A stretch of DNA of 64,000 nucleotides from Saturnia japonica (lineage: Eukaryota > Arthropoda > Insecta > Lepidoptera > Saturniidae). This document shows positions 34,269 through 46,905 of the stretch, piece by piece. The translations under genes and the position numbers were made by a program. The stretch spans positions 20,124,001-20,188,000 of the forward strand of contig CM065312.1 of assembly GCA_033032175.1 (NCBI GenBank), in the 5' to 3' direction. Each line of letters begins with the position of its first letter. Positions within the stretch are counted from its first letter, which is position 1. Below the pieces are notes generated by a model. It was not told the DNA's origin and made no database searches. It worked only from the letters and a program-made list of their open reading frames with translations.

Positions 34269-34570
34269 TCTATACTAATATAATAAAGCGGAAAAGTTTT
34301 TTGGTTGTTTTTTTTTTGTTTATGTATTTGTGTGTTTGTTTAAAATACGTTATCTCTTGACCAGTTAGATTCGAAAAAATATTTTTTATATGATAACTCG
34401 ATTCACGAGGAGTGGTATAAGCTATCTAACATTAGGCTACAACTCGCCTTAAATATTGATTTTTGTTAAGTAAATCGGAAGTCGAAGTGTTTGCGAACTG
34501 TTATCTATGTTATATATACGTGCGCTGGCGTAATGGTTAAAACACGAAAGAAACGATGGGGCACAGCTAG
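34269..34570 (+). mobile_element. Short non-autonomous Helitron, 302 bp
   Basis: Starts TCTATACTAATATAATAAAG and ends GGGGCACAGCTAG, flanked by A (34268) and T (34571). Both ends match the common lepidopteran Helitron termini (TC...CTAG) known from experience. No coding frame. A T-rich run lies near the 5' end. Confidence 0.82.
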
Positions 34571-35789
34571 TTTAATAATATTTGAATAAATCTTGTATAT
34601 ATTAATAAATTTGTTAATTATGTCTGTGCATTTCATTGTTTTTTCGAATTTCCCGATAGACGTACTACCGCAGGCTTAGTGTCCTAGAAATATCGCTACA
34701 TCTTTACACTTTATACTGTGTTCTTAACATGATTAAAAAATGATTTAAATTACAATTTCTGCTTAACGAAACTATGCACAGATGGCGTGCCGAACAACAT
34801 CCACTACAATATAGTTCAAACTGGATACACCGACTGATAACGGAAGTCGTTGAAATTTAAAAAGTTTATTATATAACCAAATCCATTAAAAACAGTCTGT
34901 CTATGTGATTGTGTTAAAAAATGGTGACTAAGTCCTGGTCGTGGTCCTGCATGCTGGTTTTGAAATACAGGGTGTAACATCGACATGGGTCAGTGAAGAG
35001 ATCTTTGAAACTATAAGAGATGGAGAAATATGTTCTAAAGAACCAGGACATCGATTTGAAATATAAGAAAAACAAGCATTCATAGATTTTGAAAACAACT
35101 TATTGTCGTTCGGCATTCAGTACCGCGAATGTGAAAATATTACATTTTTTTCTTTTCTTTTAAAATCAATAATAAAATATGCTATTGCAAATACGACCAA
35201 AAAACTACTTAAAATTGTGTTATTTAGCAAATAGTAAAGTATGCAATACAATCAAATCAGTTTTTTGTGTCTCCTGTAAAGTGACCCAATTTTACATTCG
35301 CGGTACCGATTTATTTCATTTTATTATGGTAGTGAATAGATATAATATTTATTTATTTTTTATTTTATTTATTTCACAAATAAATTTATATACAAGTTAT
35401 TGTTATAGGCATTCTATAAAACCTCTGGGGTTTGTCTCAGCATGCCATAGCCTGAGGTTTTATTAAACGCATTGCTGTTTGTAATATACATATTATGTAT
35501 GGTATTAAATCTAACGTTCAGTCAAAAATTTATTATAATTTAATATATTTATACAATAGAGTTGATGTAGTAATCAGTAAGTTTGTATTTAATATTTTTA
35601 CTATTTATTGAATCCCTAACGTCCAGTGGTATTTTATTTATAGTGTCAGGTATTGCGAAAGATATTATAATTAAATATGTTATATAATATTATACTATAA
35701 TCGGGAATTGGGCCTAATCATTAAAAGAAAAATATAATTTAATTAATACAATTTTTATAATTTTATTGTATTATAAATGTTGCTAGGAA
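34571..35789. other. Intergenic AT-rich sequence
   Basis: Nothing coding. A TTTA/TTTTA microsatellite near 35345-35375 resembles a non-LTR 3' tail but no element body was found. Confidence 0.4.
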
Positions 35790-36000
35790 ACCCGACTTCT
35801 AAAAAAGACGGACGAATGTTTTTTTAGGCATGTTCTTCAGCCATAATTTCTTAGTTTATGAAACGATTTGGGTGATTCTTTTTTGTCTGATAGGGGATAT
35901 ATCTCTCATTTTAATTTCATATACATTAAACCTTCAGCTTTGAAGAGTGAAACAACAAGGAACTATTCAAAATCATTGAAGATAACGGTTTTCTTTTTTG
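35790..36000 (-). repeat. Dispersed family R, copy 3
   Basis: Inverse of the copy at 15164: CCCGACTTCTAAAAAAGACG at the edge, then TTCAGCCATAATTTCTTAGT, GATTTGGGTGATTCTTT and TCAAAATCATTGAAGATAAC. Confidence 0.7.
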
Positions 36001-36520
36001 TTTGTGTGTTATTAATAAATACTGCTAAATTCTAAAACTAGTTATATCGTTTTTAGTATTTTCCTTACCCTCGAGTCGCGCCTGAAGTAGTTTTTATTTA
36101 AAAAATAGCTCTTGCAATGACTGAAGCCTTTGTTCTTTACAAGGCTTCGTATATAGACTGATAAAGGTTACTCGACTTGAAAATGTACCTTGGAAATGTA
36201 AAATGCAAGAGCGATGTACCCGCGATGGTTACACTACGCTTTACCAAGCCCCTATCTACATACGGTCAGCAGAACAAAATGAAATATAGATAAGAGTAAA
36301 AAAAGTTTTTTATTTTATACTCTTTGTCTTACAAGAGTAATGACAGTGATGTAATAAGTTAATTACTATGTATTTCCGGACAAATAATTCTTACGAATGT
36401 ATAAGTGAGTAATTTGTTAATAACAATTTAGGTAGCCGAATATAAAACAGTAATGTTCCTATTTGGGAGATGTAAAAAAAGTGTATTATTTGATTTACGA
36501 AGGCGTTACGTTGCGGAAAT

Positions 36521-36712
36521 TTATTAACTGACTTCAAAAAAAGAAAGAAGTCATTAATTCGAATGTATATTTTTTATGGATTTTCAGCCATAGCTTCTTT
36601 GTTTATGAACCGATTTGGATGACTATTTTTCGTTGGAAAGGGGGTACCTCAAGGGTGGTCCCATTTTAATTTCATTGGCATTTGTATACTTGAATTCGAA
36701 GATACACCACGA
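36521..36712 (-). repeat. Dispersed family R, copy 4
   Basis: Edge TTATTAACTGACTTCAAAAA, then ATTCGAATGTATATTTTTTA, TCAGCCATAGCTTCTTTG, GGGGTACCTCAAGGGTGG and GAATTCGAAGATACACCA; the far edge is lost. Confidence 0.72.
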
Positions 36713-39325
36713 AATTAAACTAAATTAACCATTATTTGTAAAGTAATAATCTTATTTCTAAAAAATAGTCCCACAAAACCGTGTGATCGGTTTGACTGTG
36801 GGATCAAACGGAGTCTTATGTTGTATTTACACATTACAATATTATTTACTCATGGAACGCCACTATTACGTTGCCTGCACCGGCTTTTACAACTACGCCG
36901 AACTTGATCCGCTGCTCATCAGTGTTTCTTATTTATATAGTTCTCTCACTATTATATTTCAATTCATTTATCTACCAACTATACAATATTAATTAAAACA
37001 GCTATGAAAAACCTTTTATAATTTTTAACTTCATTGAAAATATTTTATTTGATAATGACGCTTAAGTTTTTATTTACTAAATCAATTTAAAATTGTTTAT
37101 AATATTGATATTAAAAGGAAGTGACGTAGACTATAGATAGAACATACTAAGTATATCACAGTCTAATGTCTAACACTTTATCTGCGATCTTTACTTGGTT
37201 TTCACGTGAAAGGAAGCCATTCATGTTCGTCGTGAGCTCTCTTTGTGTAACTCAAAGTTGACTGGTGTGTTCCCAAGCTTCAAGTTTACACAGGACCTAG
37301 TTTCTAAGTTAAAGCTCTATCGTTTCCTTTTCTTTTAAGATCGGTCACAATCTTACCTGATGTTAAGTGACGTTATAGATTACTAGATTGGGGACAGACT
37401 CATTTATTTATTAAATTATTACAAACATTAAGGTCTGCAGTCAAAAAAGTGTACCTACATCTAAAATCCTAAATACATTTTTTATACCGATGACTTAATG
37501 TTAATTGTTTTTTGACAGTACTTCTTTTTATATATCTTTAAAACTTCTAAATTTTTGCGGCTTTCGTACAATTCGCAAATGTCAGTTCCATCGTAGCTAG
37601 CGGTGGAAAACTATAGGATATATAATTTAATCATTCGATTAGGCACATGTCTAGAGATATCTCGATATATATTCATTAGTAATTACTAATTTGATAGGAT
37701 CAGTAACTAACTTCAAAGTTGGTATTGGTAGTGTGGAGGAACTGTTTGCTTAGTTCGTCGGTATACAAGTTCTTGTAAAAACGCCTTCGTTTACGACTGT
37801 AACAGAATAAGTAATACTAATTAGTAATATTATTCGATTATGATCAAGTAATCAACGATAGTCATAAAGAAATGTCTCGATTAAGTAAATCATTAATGAT
37901 CACCCACCATTAATTGCAGCATAACCCTAATATTCTACCATCGTAGCACAAGCAATATTTATGTATTTAATACAAATATGCAATTGATTTGAACATATCA
38001 GCCGCCTAATCAGTGAACATGTCAGCAACGCAGAAAACAATAATTAATCTATGATATCACCTAAACATCTTATTATACATTCCAACGCCTGTCTGTTCAA
38101 ATGTTTTTTCTTTTTCCCATAAATACATTTCTTTGTTATTGTTGTATTGTGTTCCGCATAATAATATTGTGTTTGTCGACAGTTTCAGCTGCGAATGCTG
38201 CCATGGTTCCATTCTGGCTGGGATTGGCTCTTTAATACTTTCTTGGAAAATTATCACTGTAGTATTGCATTACGAGGTTTGGTTTTACTAAAACATGAAA
38301 TTTATTATTTTATTCCCACCCATGTCTTTGAACTTAACACGCAAAGCGCTACTATTGACTTTAACTGCTTTAGATTATTTTCTTTGTTTTTTATTAATAC
38401 TTCACAATGAACGCGTAGTGGCTTCGTATTTCCTTCTCCTGATGGTTTCTGGTTCAGTAATACAATTGCTTCCATAATCTAGAATCAAGGTTCCATCAAC
38501 AATCGCTTGACGTCATACCTGTGTGTTGTGAAGTATTTCTTCATTTGAAACTTGAAGAATCTTACGTCATAGACACGTCGTGGATTACGGTTCACTCTAC
38601 TCCCAGCTATCTATAGGGTGAATGTGGATAGAGTGTTTTCGCTTCTAAAATGAAAAATCGTTTTGTTACAAAAAGCTTGATGTGGACCGACAGTTAGCGA
38701 TAAGCGTTTATATTATGTTCATACAAATCGTGTCTATTGTGATCGTGTCACAGCGATAACAACTGACAAGCAAGCGATACTAGTTCAGTAATAGTACGAT
38801 GTGGTGTGACTGTTGGCGGTTGTTGTGTGACAAAAATCGTTTTGTGAATTGAAATTTTTCATTCTAGCGTTTTGGAGTCTTCGTTACGCAAACGTGCGAA
38901 TTATGCAGTGCAGTTCTTTTTATTTACTCCGAAAATACAATGGTTGAAATCGTTCTGGTTCAATCGTTACACTAGTCGCAAACCGTTCTTTGTTTGTTCA
39001 CAAAACGATCTTTTAATAACATAATTCAACAAGAATTAAACTTTCCGTCAACTGAATATAGACAATAATCTATTACCAGTAAAACTAATCGGCCTTCTCA
39101 TCGCCAGGGTTAACATAATTAAACCATATTATCACTGTCGTAAAGTACAATATCGTTTAGAACATATAACAAAACAGAACCGTTTTACTCGTCGATATCA
39201 CAGCTTTCCGTCCTTTAAGCTGTTTTCTAGCCAGTGGTAATGTCCATCGTTTTAGCAAATAATTTCTATTCTCAAGAAAAAGTCTCCCTTTCGTTTTTCA
39301 AAGTTTCAACAAAGACTCGTATTAA
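36713..39325. other. Intergenic sequence
   Basis: No gene supported. Near 37335-37370 the text ATCTTACCTGATGTTAAGTG is the inverse of the tail of the SINE-like repeat at 39326. The part at 38640-38960 is less AT-rich but has no long frame. Confidence 0.4.
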
Positions 39326-39645
39326 GCAATGATATCTCAGCTGGTAGCGTGTACGGATCCCGCGTCGAGCGACGTGAGTTCGAATTCCTGCAATGTGCTT
39401 AAGCTTTCGGAGAAGGAACACATCATGATGAGACCATAGCATGGTGGTAGAGCTTTTTCTAATGCCCGCCAGGCTAGCTACAATTCTCAAGTTGAGAATC
39501 TGTCGCCAAATACCAATAGGTGTGTTCCGGCAGCTGCACTTGAGAGCCAGTCTTTTACAGGGCTGAGTGTGCCCATATTGGGGCACATCTTCACTTAAGA
39601 TCAGGCAAGATTGTGGCCACTACACTAAACTCTAAAAAAAAAAAA
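39326..39645 (+). mobile_element. Second tRNA-headed SINE-like repeat
   Basis: The head resembles a tRNA gene: TCAGCTGGTAGCGTGT (A-box-like) and GAGTTCGAATTCC (B-box-like) about 35 nt apart. The body contains CATGGTGGTAGAGC, CTTGAGAGCCAGTC and CAGGCAAGATTGTGGCCACT, then an A-rich end (39633-39644). Tail pieces of the same family seem present near 9740, 37340 and 62290-62390. Confidence 0.55.
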
Positions 39646-41802
39646 CAAAATTGGACGTCCCGAGAAGTCTCGGTTCAACGTCGATAGGTAAAATGTCAAG
39701 GATAATAATCTCACACAAAACTAAAGATATCATAACGTGGAATGAATTGTGTAGGTTATCGAGGGCAGAGAAAAATAACTCTGCACTTTTTCTGCTTATA
39801 TCAGCGTTATATCTAGACATGACGAGTCATGGAGTAATATGTAAACATAAAAACATGTCTAGACGGATTCATATACTATTATAATCAGATTAACCATATT
39901 CTTCGAATTTATCATTTATCTAAACAAAGAGCAAGACGTACTATTTACAATTGGTTATTAACACTTTCATAAAGTAATACGGAAAATTTATTATCTATTG
40001 TTTCATAAGAACTATGCTCATTCAAAATTGTTGTGGTATAAAACGATGATAATATAGGTAAGACTAGAGAACGAGGGTCTGGAGATCTGTAGATCAGGTC
40101 TTTGTACCTTTTTCAGACTCCAGACCTCACATTAAATGTAACTATCATCATAACGTACTGTTGTATAAAATTTATGTGCGTATTTTTTGTGTACAACCAA
40201 TATTGTATATAAATAAGATGCTAAATGTGAATGTGTGTAAATTTATTATTATTGTTATTCGTTGTTCATATTTAGTATGTGTACTTATATATATATACCT
40301 ATATTTATAAATAAAATGTAGGTGCATAATTATAAGTATGTAGTTATATAGTAGTATTTATATAAATCATGTTGTTTTAATATTCATAGTAAACAGTTCA
40401 CTGGGTTTCCACTTAAGAAATGCAAAATATTTATACAACATTGTTCTTTATTGTCGATAATAACACGTTGAAGCTTATAAGATTGTTTGTTTGCTTATTT
40501 AAACGCGCTAATCTCTGAAACTATCAGGAAAATTCTATGAATTTTATACCTTATTTATTAAGAAAGATATAGGCTTAACTTCTAGCTAGGCAATAACTAG
40601 GAACGTTAATCAGACTGTAGGCAAATATGGGAAGTGACAACAATAATAGGCTAGACGGGTGTGTTGGCGGCGACGATGAAGGGATGCTTGATTAAATTTA
40701 ACACGAGCGAAACCGTGGGACACAGGTATTTTAGGATAAGTTAGTTAGGTAGCTATTAGCTGGTAGTGAACATTAAATGATAATTCGTAATTTTGCAATT
40801 TTTATGTCCAATAAGCAGTTCTAAACCATTTATCCAATTGCTAAACCATGCATCCATTTTGCGAATACCTGTGAACATTCTGCATTAGTACAAACAGCTT
40901 ACAATAGATGGCGTGTGATGTGTATCATTTGGAAAGACAATGGGAAAGAGTCTCGGGAAAGTGCTACTTCTTCATAAAACGGTAAAAATATATAATAGAA
41001 ACGCTATCACTGAAACTCTAAGGGAAACAAGTTGAAATATTTCAAGAGGCTTACTGGAGTGAGTAACGAGTTACTCGCAAAGTTATCCAGTCATGAATTA
41101 GTTATTTGACAGAATGCTTCAACAAACAATATTGTTGTACCTACGTACTCGCGGGTATAGTGGTTTTTGTATTAAATTCTATGTTTAACACAATATTGAA
41201 GAGCTTTAAACTATTAATTAGATAATTTCCAAGCTAAAATCTATTCTGTTAACGTAAAGCGCCACCTCCACAAGCGAGTGCATCGCTACAAGTCCGGCAT
41301 CTTATCGTCGGGTGATCTCCACGAGGTGGTTATTCTTCCACCTGCATATCGTCGCACTTCATGACGGATCGCCGCGAGTCGTTTGCGTTGCCGTGTGTTT
41401 CGTTGCGCAGTTGTTTTATTTAATAGAAGCCGTTATTTTGAAATTACAAATAGACACTTCAATTCTATTAATTGTATAGGTTTTATTAGTTACTCCAACA
41501 ACATTATGCAGTACTATTATAATTCTAGACAAGTTGTGTACTTGATGCGTATGTTATTAATAAGAATACACAGCTTTTCTGACAGCTGGCTTGTACATGG
41601 AGACATAAAAATATATTAATCAACACAAAGCAAAATCAAATTATAATTGTAACAATATAAATAACTAACAACACGAACAAGACAAAATATTGTTATTATT
41701 AACATGAAATCGAATAGATGGCAGTCATAACACTAAAAAAGGGAAAGTGACGGATTTAGGTGTCGAGGAAAATCGAAGAAGGTATGGATGTATTGCTCAA
41801 AG
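39646..41802. other. Intergenic AT-rich sequence
   Basis: No gene supported. Near 41260-41290 a CACCTCCACAAGCGAGT block resembles one near 7112. A TA-rich stretch lies near 40280-40300. Confidence 0.4.
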
Positions 41803-42030
41803 GCACTGTACATTTTTAGTAATAGATTGCTAGCCACGAACATTATACATGTAGTAATAATGAACATGTTGTGATTAACAAAAAAAAAGTTAGTGTTTGC
41901 ATACTATATGTACAGAAATTGGCAAAATCAAAGTAAAAAGTCTAACAGACACTTATGGCTTCACCCTATTTTGATGCAAAAAGAACACAACATGGTGAAT
42001 TCGATCTACGAAAAGATGAATTTATCAAGT
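41803..42030 (+). repeat. Relative of the inverted-repeat element at 45430
   Basis: Shares CACTGTACATTTTTAGTAAT, ATTGCTAGCC.CGAACAT, TTTGCATACTATATGTA, CTTATGG.TTCA and TTTTGATGCAAA with 45473-45690. The inverted right end of that element was not found here. Confidence 0.7.
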
Positions 42031-44320
42031 ATATAACTTAGCAAACTATGATACAAATAATATGTGAGCAAGTTTATAAAAATAATATTAAAAAGTGATA
42101 AATTATTAATTTTTAAAAATTAACCTTTATAAAAATTTCTTGAGACAATTACCTTATATAGAGAATAGTGGAAGAGGTATACATGTGCAAATCCTACTGA
42201 TGTGAGATAATTGTAAAAAGAAGAAGAAAAGTATAATTATAATGCAAATCCTCACATTACGTATTGAATTGCAGTGGACAGCAGACGCTTTATCCGATTT
42301 CATTTCTTTTTGAAATTAGATCTGCGTAATCTTTTGTGTATACAAATAGTATGTCAATTTATTTTTATTAATTTCAATAAAATACAATACGTATATTTCA
42401 GTCCTATGGTAATTTACTTATAAAAGGAAAAGGCTTTGGATTTCAAAATTAAAATTTCTATTATAATTCATTCCCGATAAATTTCATTTCAAGTTTATTA
42501 TTTATGATTCGATTATTATTTTTCGAGAGCAATTTCTTTTGACTTTAACAATATTATAACTTTATCTTAAATCATTTGCTATTAAGAATATCTACTCTTT
42601 GGAACTGTCGGAATATTCAATGAAATATTTGCAAACGAATTCATTTCTTATCTACTTTATATAAAGCAATTATTAATTTCGTTCATAATTTTAAAACAAA
42701 AGTTCTATAGTAAAACATTTTGTATGCAATCTACGTTATCGATACATAAGAAGTATTGACTAAAATTTCGTTGTATATGGATCTGCTTTTGACGATAAAG
42801 CTGTTTACGGTCAATGGTTTAAATTTTAAGCGGCAGCGAGTCATCATTTGTCATTTATATGACTTAGTTTGACACAGATACTGATTGGATTCCTGAATTT
42901 GTGGGATTGCAATGCAGTAGTTCATGCAAGATAATATGTTATAATAAATGAGGTGCCAAGAGAAGAGAGAGAGGCACACAAACATTTCTTTGGAAATTTA
43001 TCTCTACTTGGGGCAGCCCTACTGGTGGAATACTCTATGCTGTGTTCCTGCAGTAAGTAGGGTTTCCAGAGCTCCTTGAGGTAGGGGGGCTTAAGCTCGA
43101 CAACGAGCTAGTGACACTTATGGTATTACAATTGTCCATAGGTTAAGGTATGGTACGGTACGGTAGGCCATAGTTGTTGAAAATTTACCCTAAAACTGCA
43201 AATGAAAAACGACGGTATCTCAACAATTTCTGCAGTGATTCTATTTTTCAATAAATGATAATATCGAAAATGAAACAATTTTGTAAAATATTTTGTGGTC
43301 TAGCAATTGTTAAGCAAAAAGTCTACTGACAATTATCTCTTGGAGCATTAACTCAGTTGCAATTAAGTGCCAATCTTATCATCTTACTCGGTGATAGGAT
43401 AAGCCAATATGTGCGACTGATTCATGACCACCATACACCAAATAAATAGCGTGCCTGGATTGCCCGGTGTATACTCAGTAATCAAACGGTTTGGAAAAGA
43501 TGTACTCGACTGGGTCACGAGCTCCGTCAGACAGTGTATACCAAGCCACCTTAAATAGCTTTTGATAAGCTTTCGGCATGACAGTGAAGATCGCGATAGA
43601 TTGCTGTTCTCTCGATGTTGGCCGGTATTTTTAGAATATATTATGCTTACCATCATCATGTACAGTACAGTATAAAAAAAGTAGTAACTGAGAGAAGTAG
43701 GACATTAATAGACATACCACATTAGGTGGACTACAAGCTTCTTTACTGGCACTTATAATTAAAAAATCACGTCAGAACTCGACACAGTGACTCGGTTCAT
43801 CATTTATCCTTTCTGAATAAAACTGTTTTTTTTTTTTTTTATTATTTATTTAAGTAATAATACATTTACAATAGTATTATGCGGTAAAATCTTTTCAGTA
43901 ATGGATAGTAAAATGATTATAGCTTTGGTTAACAAACTTATAACTTAGACTTGTTGGATCCTTAAACTGAAACTTGAACGGTGTGAGCATAAGTTCCTTA
44001 AGTTACGACTCAAAAGCTACTTTAGTGAGTCACTTAGCTGGCAGGGACTAGATGGCATTTTGAAACGGGTAACTGGTTTTGAAGTTTTAATAAATTTTAT
44101 ATTAGTTACCTACATAAAGTTAACTCGTTGCGAAATTAATTTTAAACTCTTCCTAAAATGTCTTTTAACTATGATTCTCAATAATAATATAAGTTACTAC
44201 CATACACCCGCGACTTAGATTGCGTTAGTTACAATATAATATGAGGTAAGAATAAAAAATACTTTAAGAAATATGTTAAAAACAAGCCTTTATTCATTAT
44301 TTTAGTTGTAATGATTTTAT
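42031..44320. other. Intergenic AT-rich sequence with a coding-like patch
   Basis: The minus strand at 43384-43659 has an open frame (LTELVTQSSTSFPNRLITEY...) and a second readable frame (FKVAWYTLSDGARDPVEYIF) in a GC-richer patch. The family is not recognised. An A/T run lies at 43829-43842. Confidence 0.35.
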
Positions 44321-44550
44321 TTTTAACTAACTTTAACAAAAGGGTGGAGGTTACTAAATTCGAATGAATTTTTTTTAATGGATGTTCAGCCATAAGTTTT
44401 TTGTTTTGGAACCGATTTGGATGATTCTTTATTGTTGGATAGGGGATTGGTAGACCATCTTTTAATTTAATTAGCATTGGACTTTGAACTTCGAAGATAC
44501 ACAAGGAAACTCTTCAAAACCATTGAAGATGGTTTTTTTTGTTAAAAATT
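44321..44550 (-). repeat. Dispersed family R, copy 5
   Basis: Edge TTTTAACTAACTTTAACAAA, then AATTCGAATGAATTTTTTTT, GATGTTCAGCCATAAG, GAACTTCGAAGATACAC, TTCAAAACCATTGAAG and the far edge TTTTTTTTGTTAAAAATT. Confidence 0.72.
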
Positions 44551-45354
44551 AAAATTGTCGTGTTTTTGTTGCAATCGAGTTTTTGTTTTCTTTTTAATAA
44601 ATTTAGCTTGTTAATTATGTAATAGTGTAGTTTTTAAACTTAACCTCACGTAATGTTAAATTAGGAAGTGGGGAAAACTTTTGTACTTTTTTACCTTGTT
44701 GTAAGTATCCGACAAAATATAATTCTTGAAAATCGCACAATCAGCAAGTCAAATTAGTACAAGTTGGCAAATCAATGTCCTGGTACATGAACAAAACCAA
44801 CAAAACTACGCAAAACAATTGCTCGTCATCTTTTAGTATGTACCGGCTTGTAATAATACAATCTCATATCCATAACGCCACAGAGCCGGCATGAAGCCTT
44901 GCCTAAGTAATTTTAGCTTTTCAGAACTTCAATGTACTGAACCCATTACTCATGCCAGGCTTTTGTGTTCGAGCTAAAAGTCTACACGTTTCGGAGCTAG
45001 TAGTGTTTTTTTTACTTTTTTGCTTGAAACACATTTTTTGTAGTCCAATAGGATTCAAACATTTACATAACGAACACAAGTATAAAACACGCACTAATGA
45101 ATACCCACATCCAATTAACAACCAAAACATATATGTATATTATTATTTTATTGTACATCATTCCCGGTATACACCCAACACAGACAGTTTATAATAGGGG
45201 GAAAAAAATGTTATATGTATAGTATACCATTATTGGTATTATTGTCATTTTACAATTATATTTAACTCGTATCAACTACTTTGTTGGTTTGGTTTTGCTG
45301 GTACAAAATTGGTTTTTTAGAGAATTAATCCGTGCTGTTAATTCGATGTTGATG
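44551..45354. other. Intergenic AT-rich sequence
   Basis: No gene supported; short opposing frames near 44930-45190 have no recognisable motif. Confidence 0.4.
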
Positions 45355-45429
45355 TTGGTAGATAATCGCCACAACAGCCGGTCCTGTGTTACCCGCATCC
45401 AGCAGCCTCTTGCAACCTTTAGGGCTTCC
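45355..45429 (-). pseudogene. RTE-like C-terminal tip (downstream part)
   Basis: Minus-strand reading LKVARGCWMRVTQDRLLWR matches the end of RTE-like proteins (VAGxRWMRVAQDRxxWR). It continues the fragment at 45893-46115, from which it is separated by an inserted element. Confidence 0.65.
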
Positions 45430-45892
45430 GTAGACAGCACCACGAACACGCCGCCGCCGCTTGATTTGCCATATCACTGTACATTTTTAGTAATACATTG
45501 CTAGCCGTGAACATCATATTTGTAGGCATAATGAATATGATGAAATTAGCTAAAAAAGGGGTAGTATTTGCATACTATATGTAAAAAAATTGCTAAATAA
45601 AAGTAAGACGTTAAACAGATGCTTATGGGTTCATCGTATTTTGATGCAAAGAGAACGACATGGTGGATTACATACACTTTATAAAGATATACGAAAATAT
45701 TAGTGTAAGTTTTGTGATTATCTTCAGATGAATATTAAATTAAAACATTCGAGAAATTATTAGATATACCTATTATATGCAAACGTGTTCATTATTCCTA
45801 CGCGTATAATTTTCATGACTAGCAATGTATTAGAAAAGAGGTACAGTGATGTAGTAATCATGCGGTAGCGAAGCGGCGGTGGCGCCGTCTAC
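45430..45892. mobile_element. Inverted-repeat element inserted in an RTE-like remnant
   Basis: Left end GTAGACAGCACCAC and right end (inverted) GTAGACGGCGCCAC. Further inside, CATCACTGTAC..., CTAATACATTGCTAG and GCATA blocks occur in both arms, so the inverted repeats run, with gaps, for about 150 bp per side. The outer arms are GC-rich (CCGCCGCTT); the middle is AT-rich. Target duplication is unclear: CCTTTAGGG left and CCTTACCAG right may be a decayed 8-9 bp duplication. No transposase. It splits a readable RTE-like segment. Confidence 0.6.
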
Positions 45893-46115
45893 ACGAGTCC
45901 TTACCAGGTCGACGGTTCACGTTGAAGTGGGTCTGCCCATGCGGGTCTGTCTTTCGGTACATGGCCGTCACTCGAAAACTTATTAGCCCCGTCGGCCTGT
46001 TCGACGAGCTACGTGCGCCGTCCAATGCCGCTTTAGTTTAGTTATTCTCAGGGCTATGTCAGTAACTTTGGTTTTTCTGCGGATCTCTTCATTTCTGACT
46101 CGATCACACTGAGAA
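45893..46115 (-). pseudogene. RTE-like C-terminal fragment (upstream part)
   Basis: Minus-strand pieces read CDRVRNEEIRRKTKVTDIAL, RITKLKRHWTAHVARRTG, then VFEWRPCTERQTRMGRPTST and VDLVRTR. This fits RTE-like tails (IRNExIRxRTKVTDIAxRIxxLKWxWAGHVARR; WRPRTGKRxxGRPxxRWxDDL). Stops and a frameshift near 45985 are present. The remaining tip lies at 45355-45429. Confidence 0.75.
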
Positions 46116-46683
46116 ATATAAACAGATTACTTTCAAATTTGAAGATAAATAATACCTACTTTCTTATTTTTATAATAACAAACATTAGATTTCGTAATTG
46201 TAAACGTGTCTACTGTCGGACTACTTTTTACGAGTTCTTAATAATATGCTTTCATTTCGTGCTCGCTCCTCTTCAGATTTCAATAGGAATGAGGGAAAAC
46301 CTCCTTTTAATCTTGAGGATTGAGGTTGCGTTTTGTTTTCCATATGCTGTATTTTGAGAGGCACTGGAATATCTCGTTTTATGTCACTTGACACATTTTC
46401 TTTCACGAAATCAGGACGAAATTTTATTGTAATACTCCTATCTCGGTAAAATTGTTGCATACCGCAAATGGTAAAGTGGTCTAAGGATTAGCTAGCGATA
46501 GAGGATGGCGTGGATATTGTCCGTTTGATTTGAATTGATTTTTTTTAAATAAAAGTAAGTTTTTGAAAAATTTAGTAAACATTATTTATCTATACAACAA
46601 TGAAGTATCTGATTGTAATGTAAAAATAACAGATTTTTACTAAATGCTTGTGAAAGTATTTGATTCATATAACAAAATACCAT
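46116..46683. other. Intergenic AT-rich sequence
   Basis: Nothing supported. Confidence 0.45.
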
Positions 46684-46905
46684 TTTTGTCTGTCTGTCTG
46701 TTTGTTCCGGGTTATCTCCGAAACGGTTGGACCGATTTTGACGGGAATTTCACTGGCAGATAGCTGATGTTATAAGGAGTAACTTAGGTTACTTTCATTT
46801 TAGATGATGATGATTAGGGTTCCGTGCAAATTAAAAAAACTGGTCTTGGTAAATCAATTCGGGCGCTTAAATGGCTTACGCTGAGCAAACCATAAGAGTA
46901 TATAT
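46684..46905 (+). repeat. Dispersed family Q, copy 1
   Basis: Contains TTGTCTGTCTGTCTGTTTGT, TCCGAAACGGTTGGACCG, GATAGCTGATGT, GGAGTAACTTAGGTTACTTT and GGCTTACGCTGAGCAAA. A second copy is at 57017-57235. Non-coding; type unknown. Confidence 0.72.

Noticed and set aside
34501..34570. tRNA gene near TGCGCTGGCGTAATGGTTAA
   Set aside because: The A-box-like text has no matching B box or stems and lies inside a Helitron.
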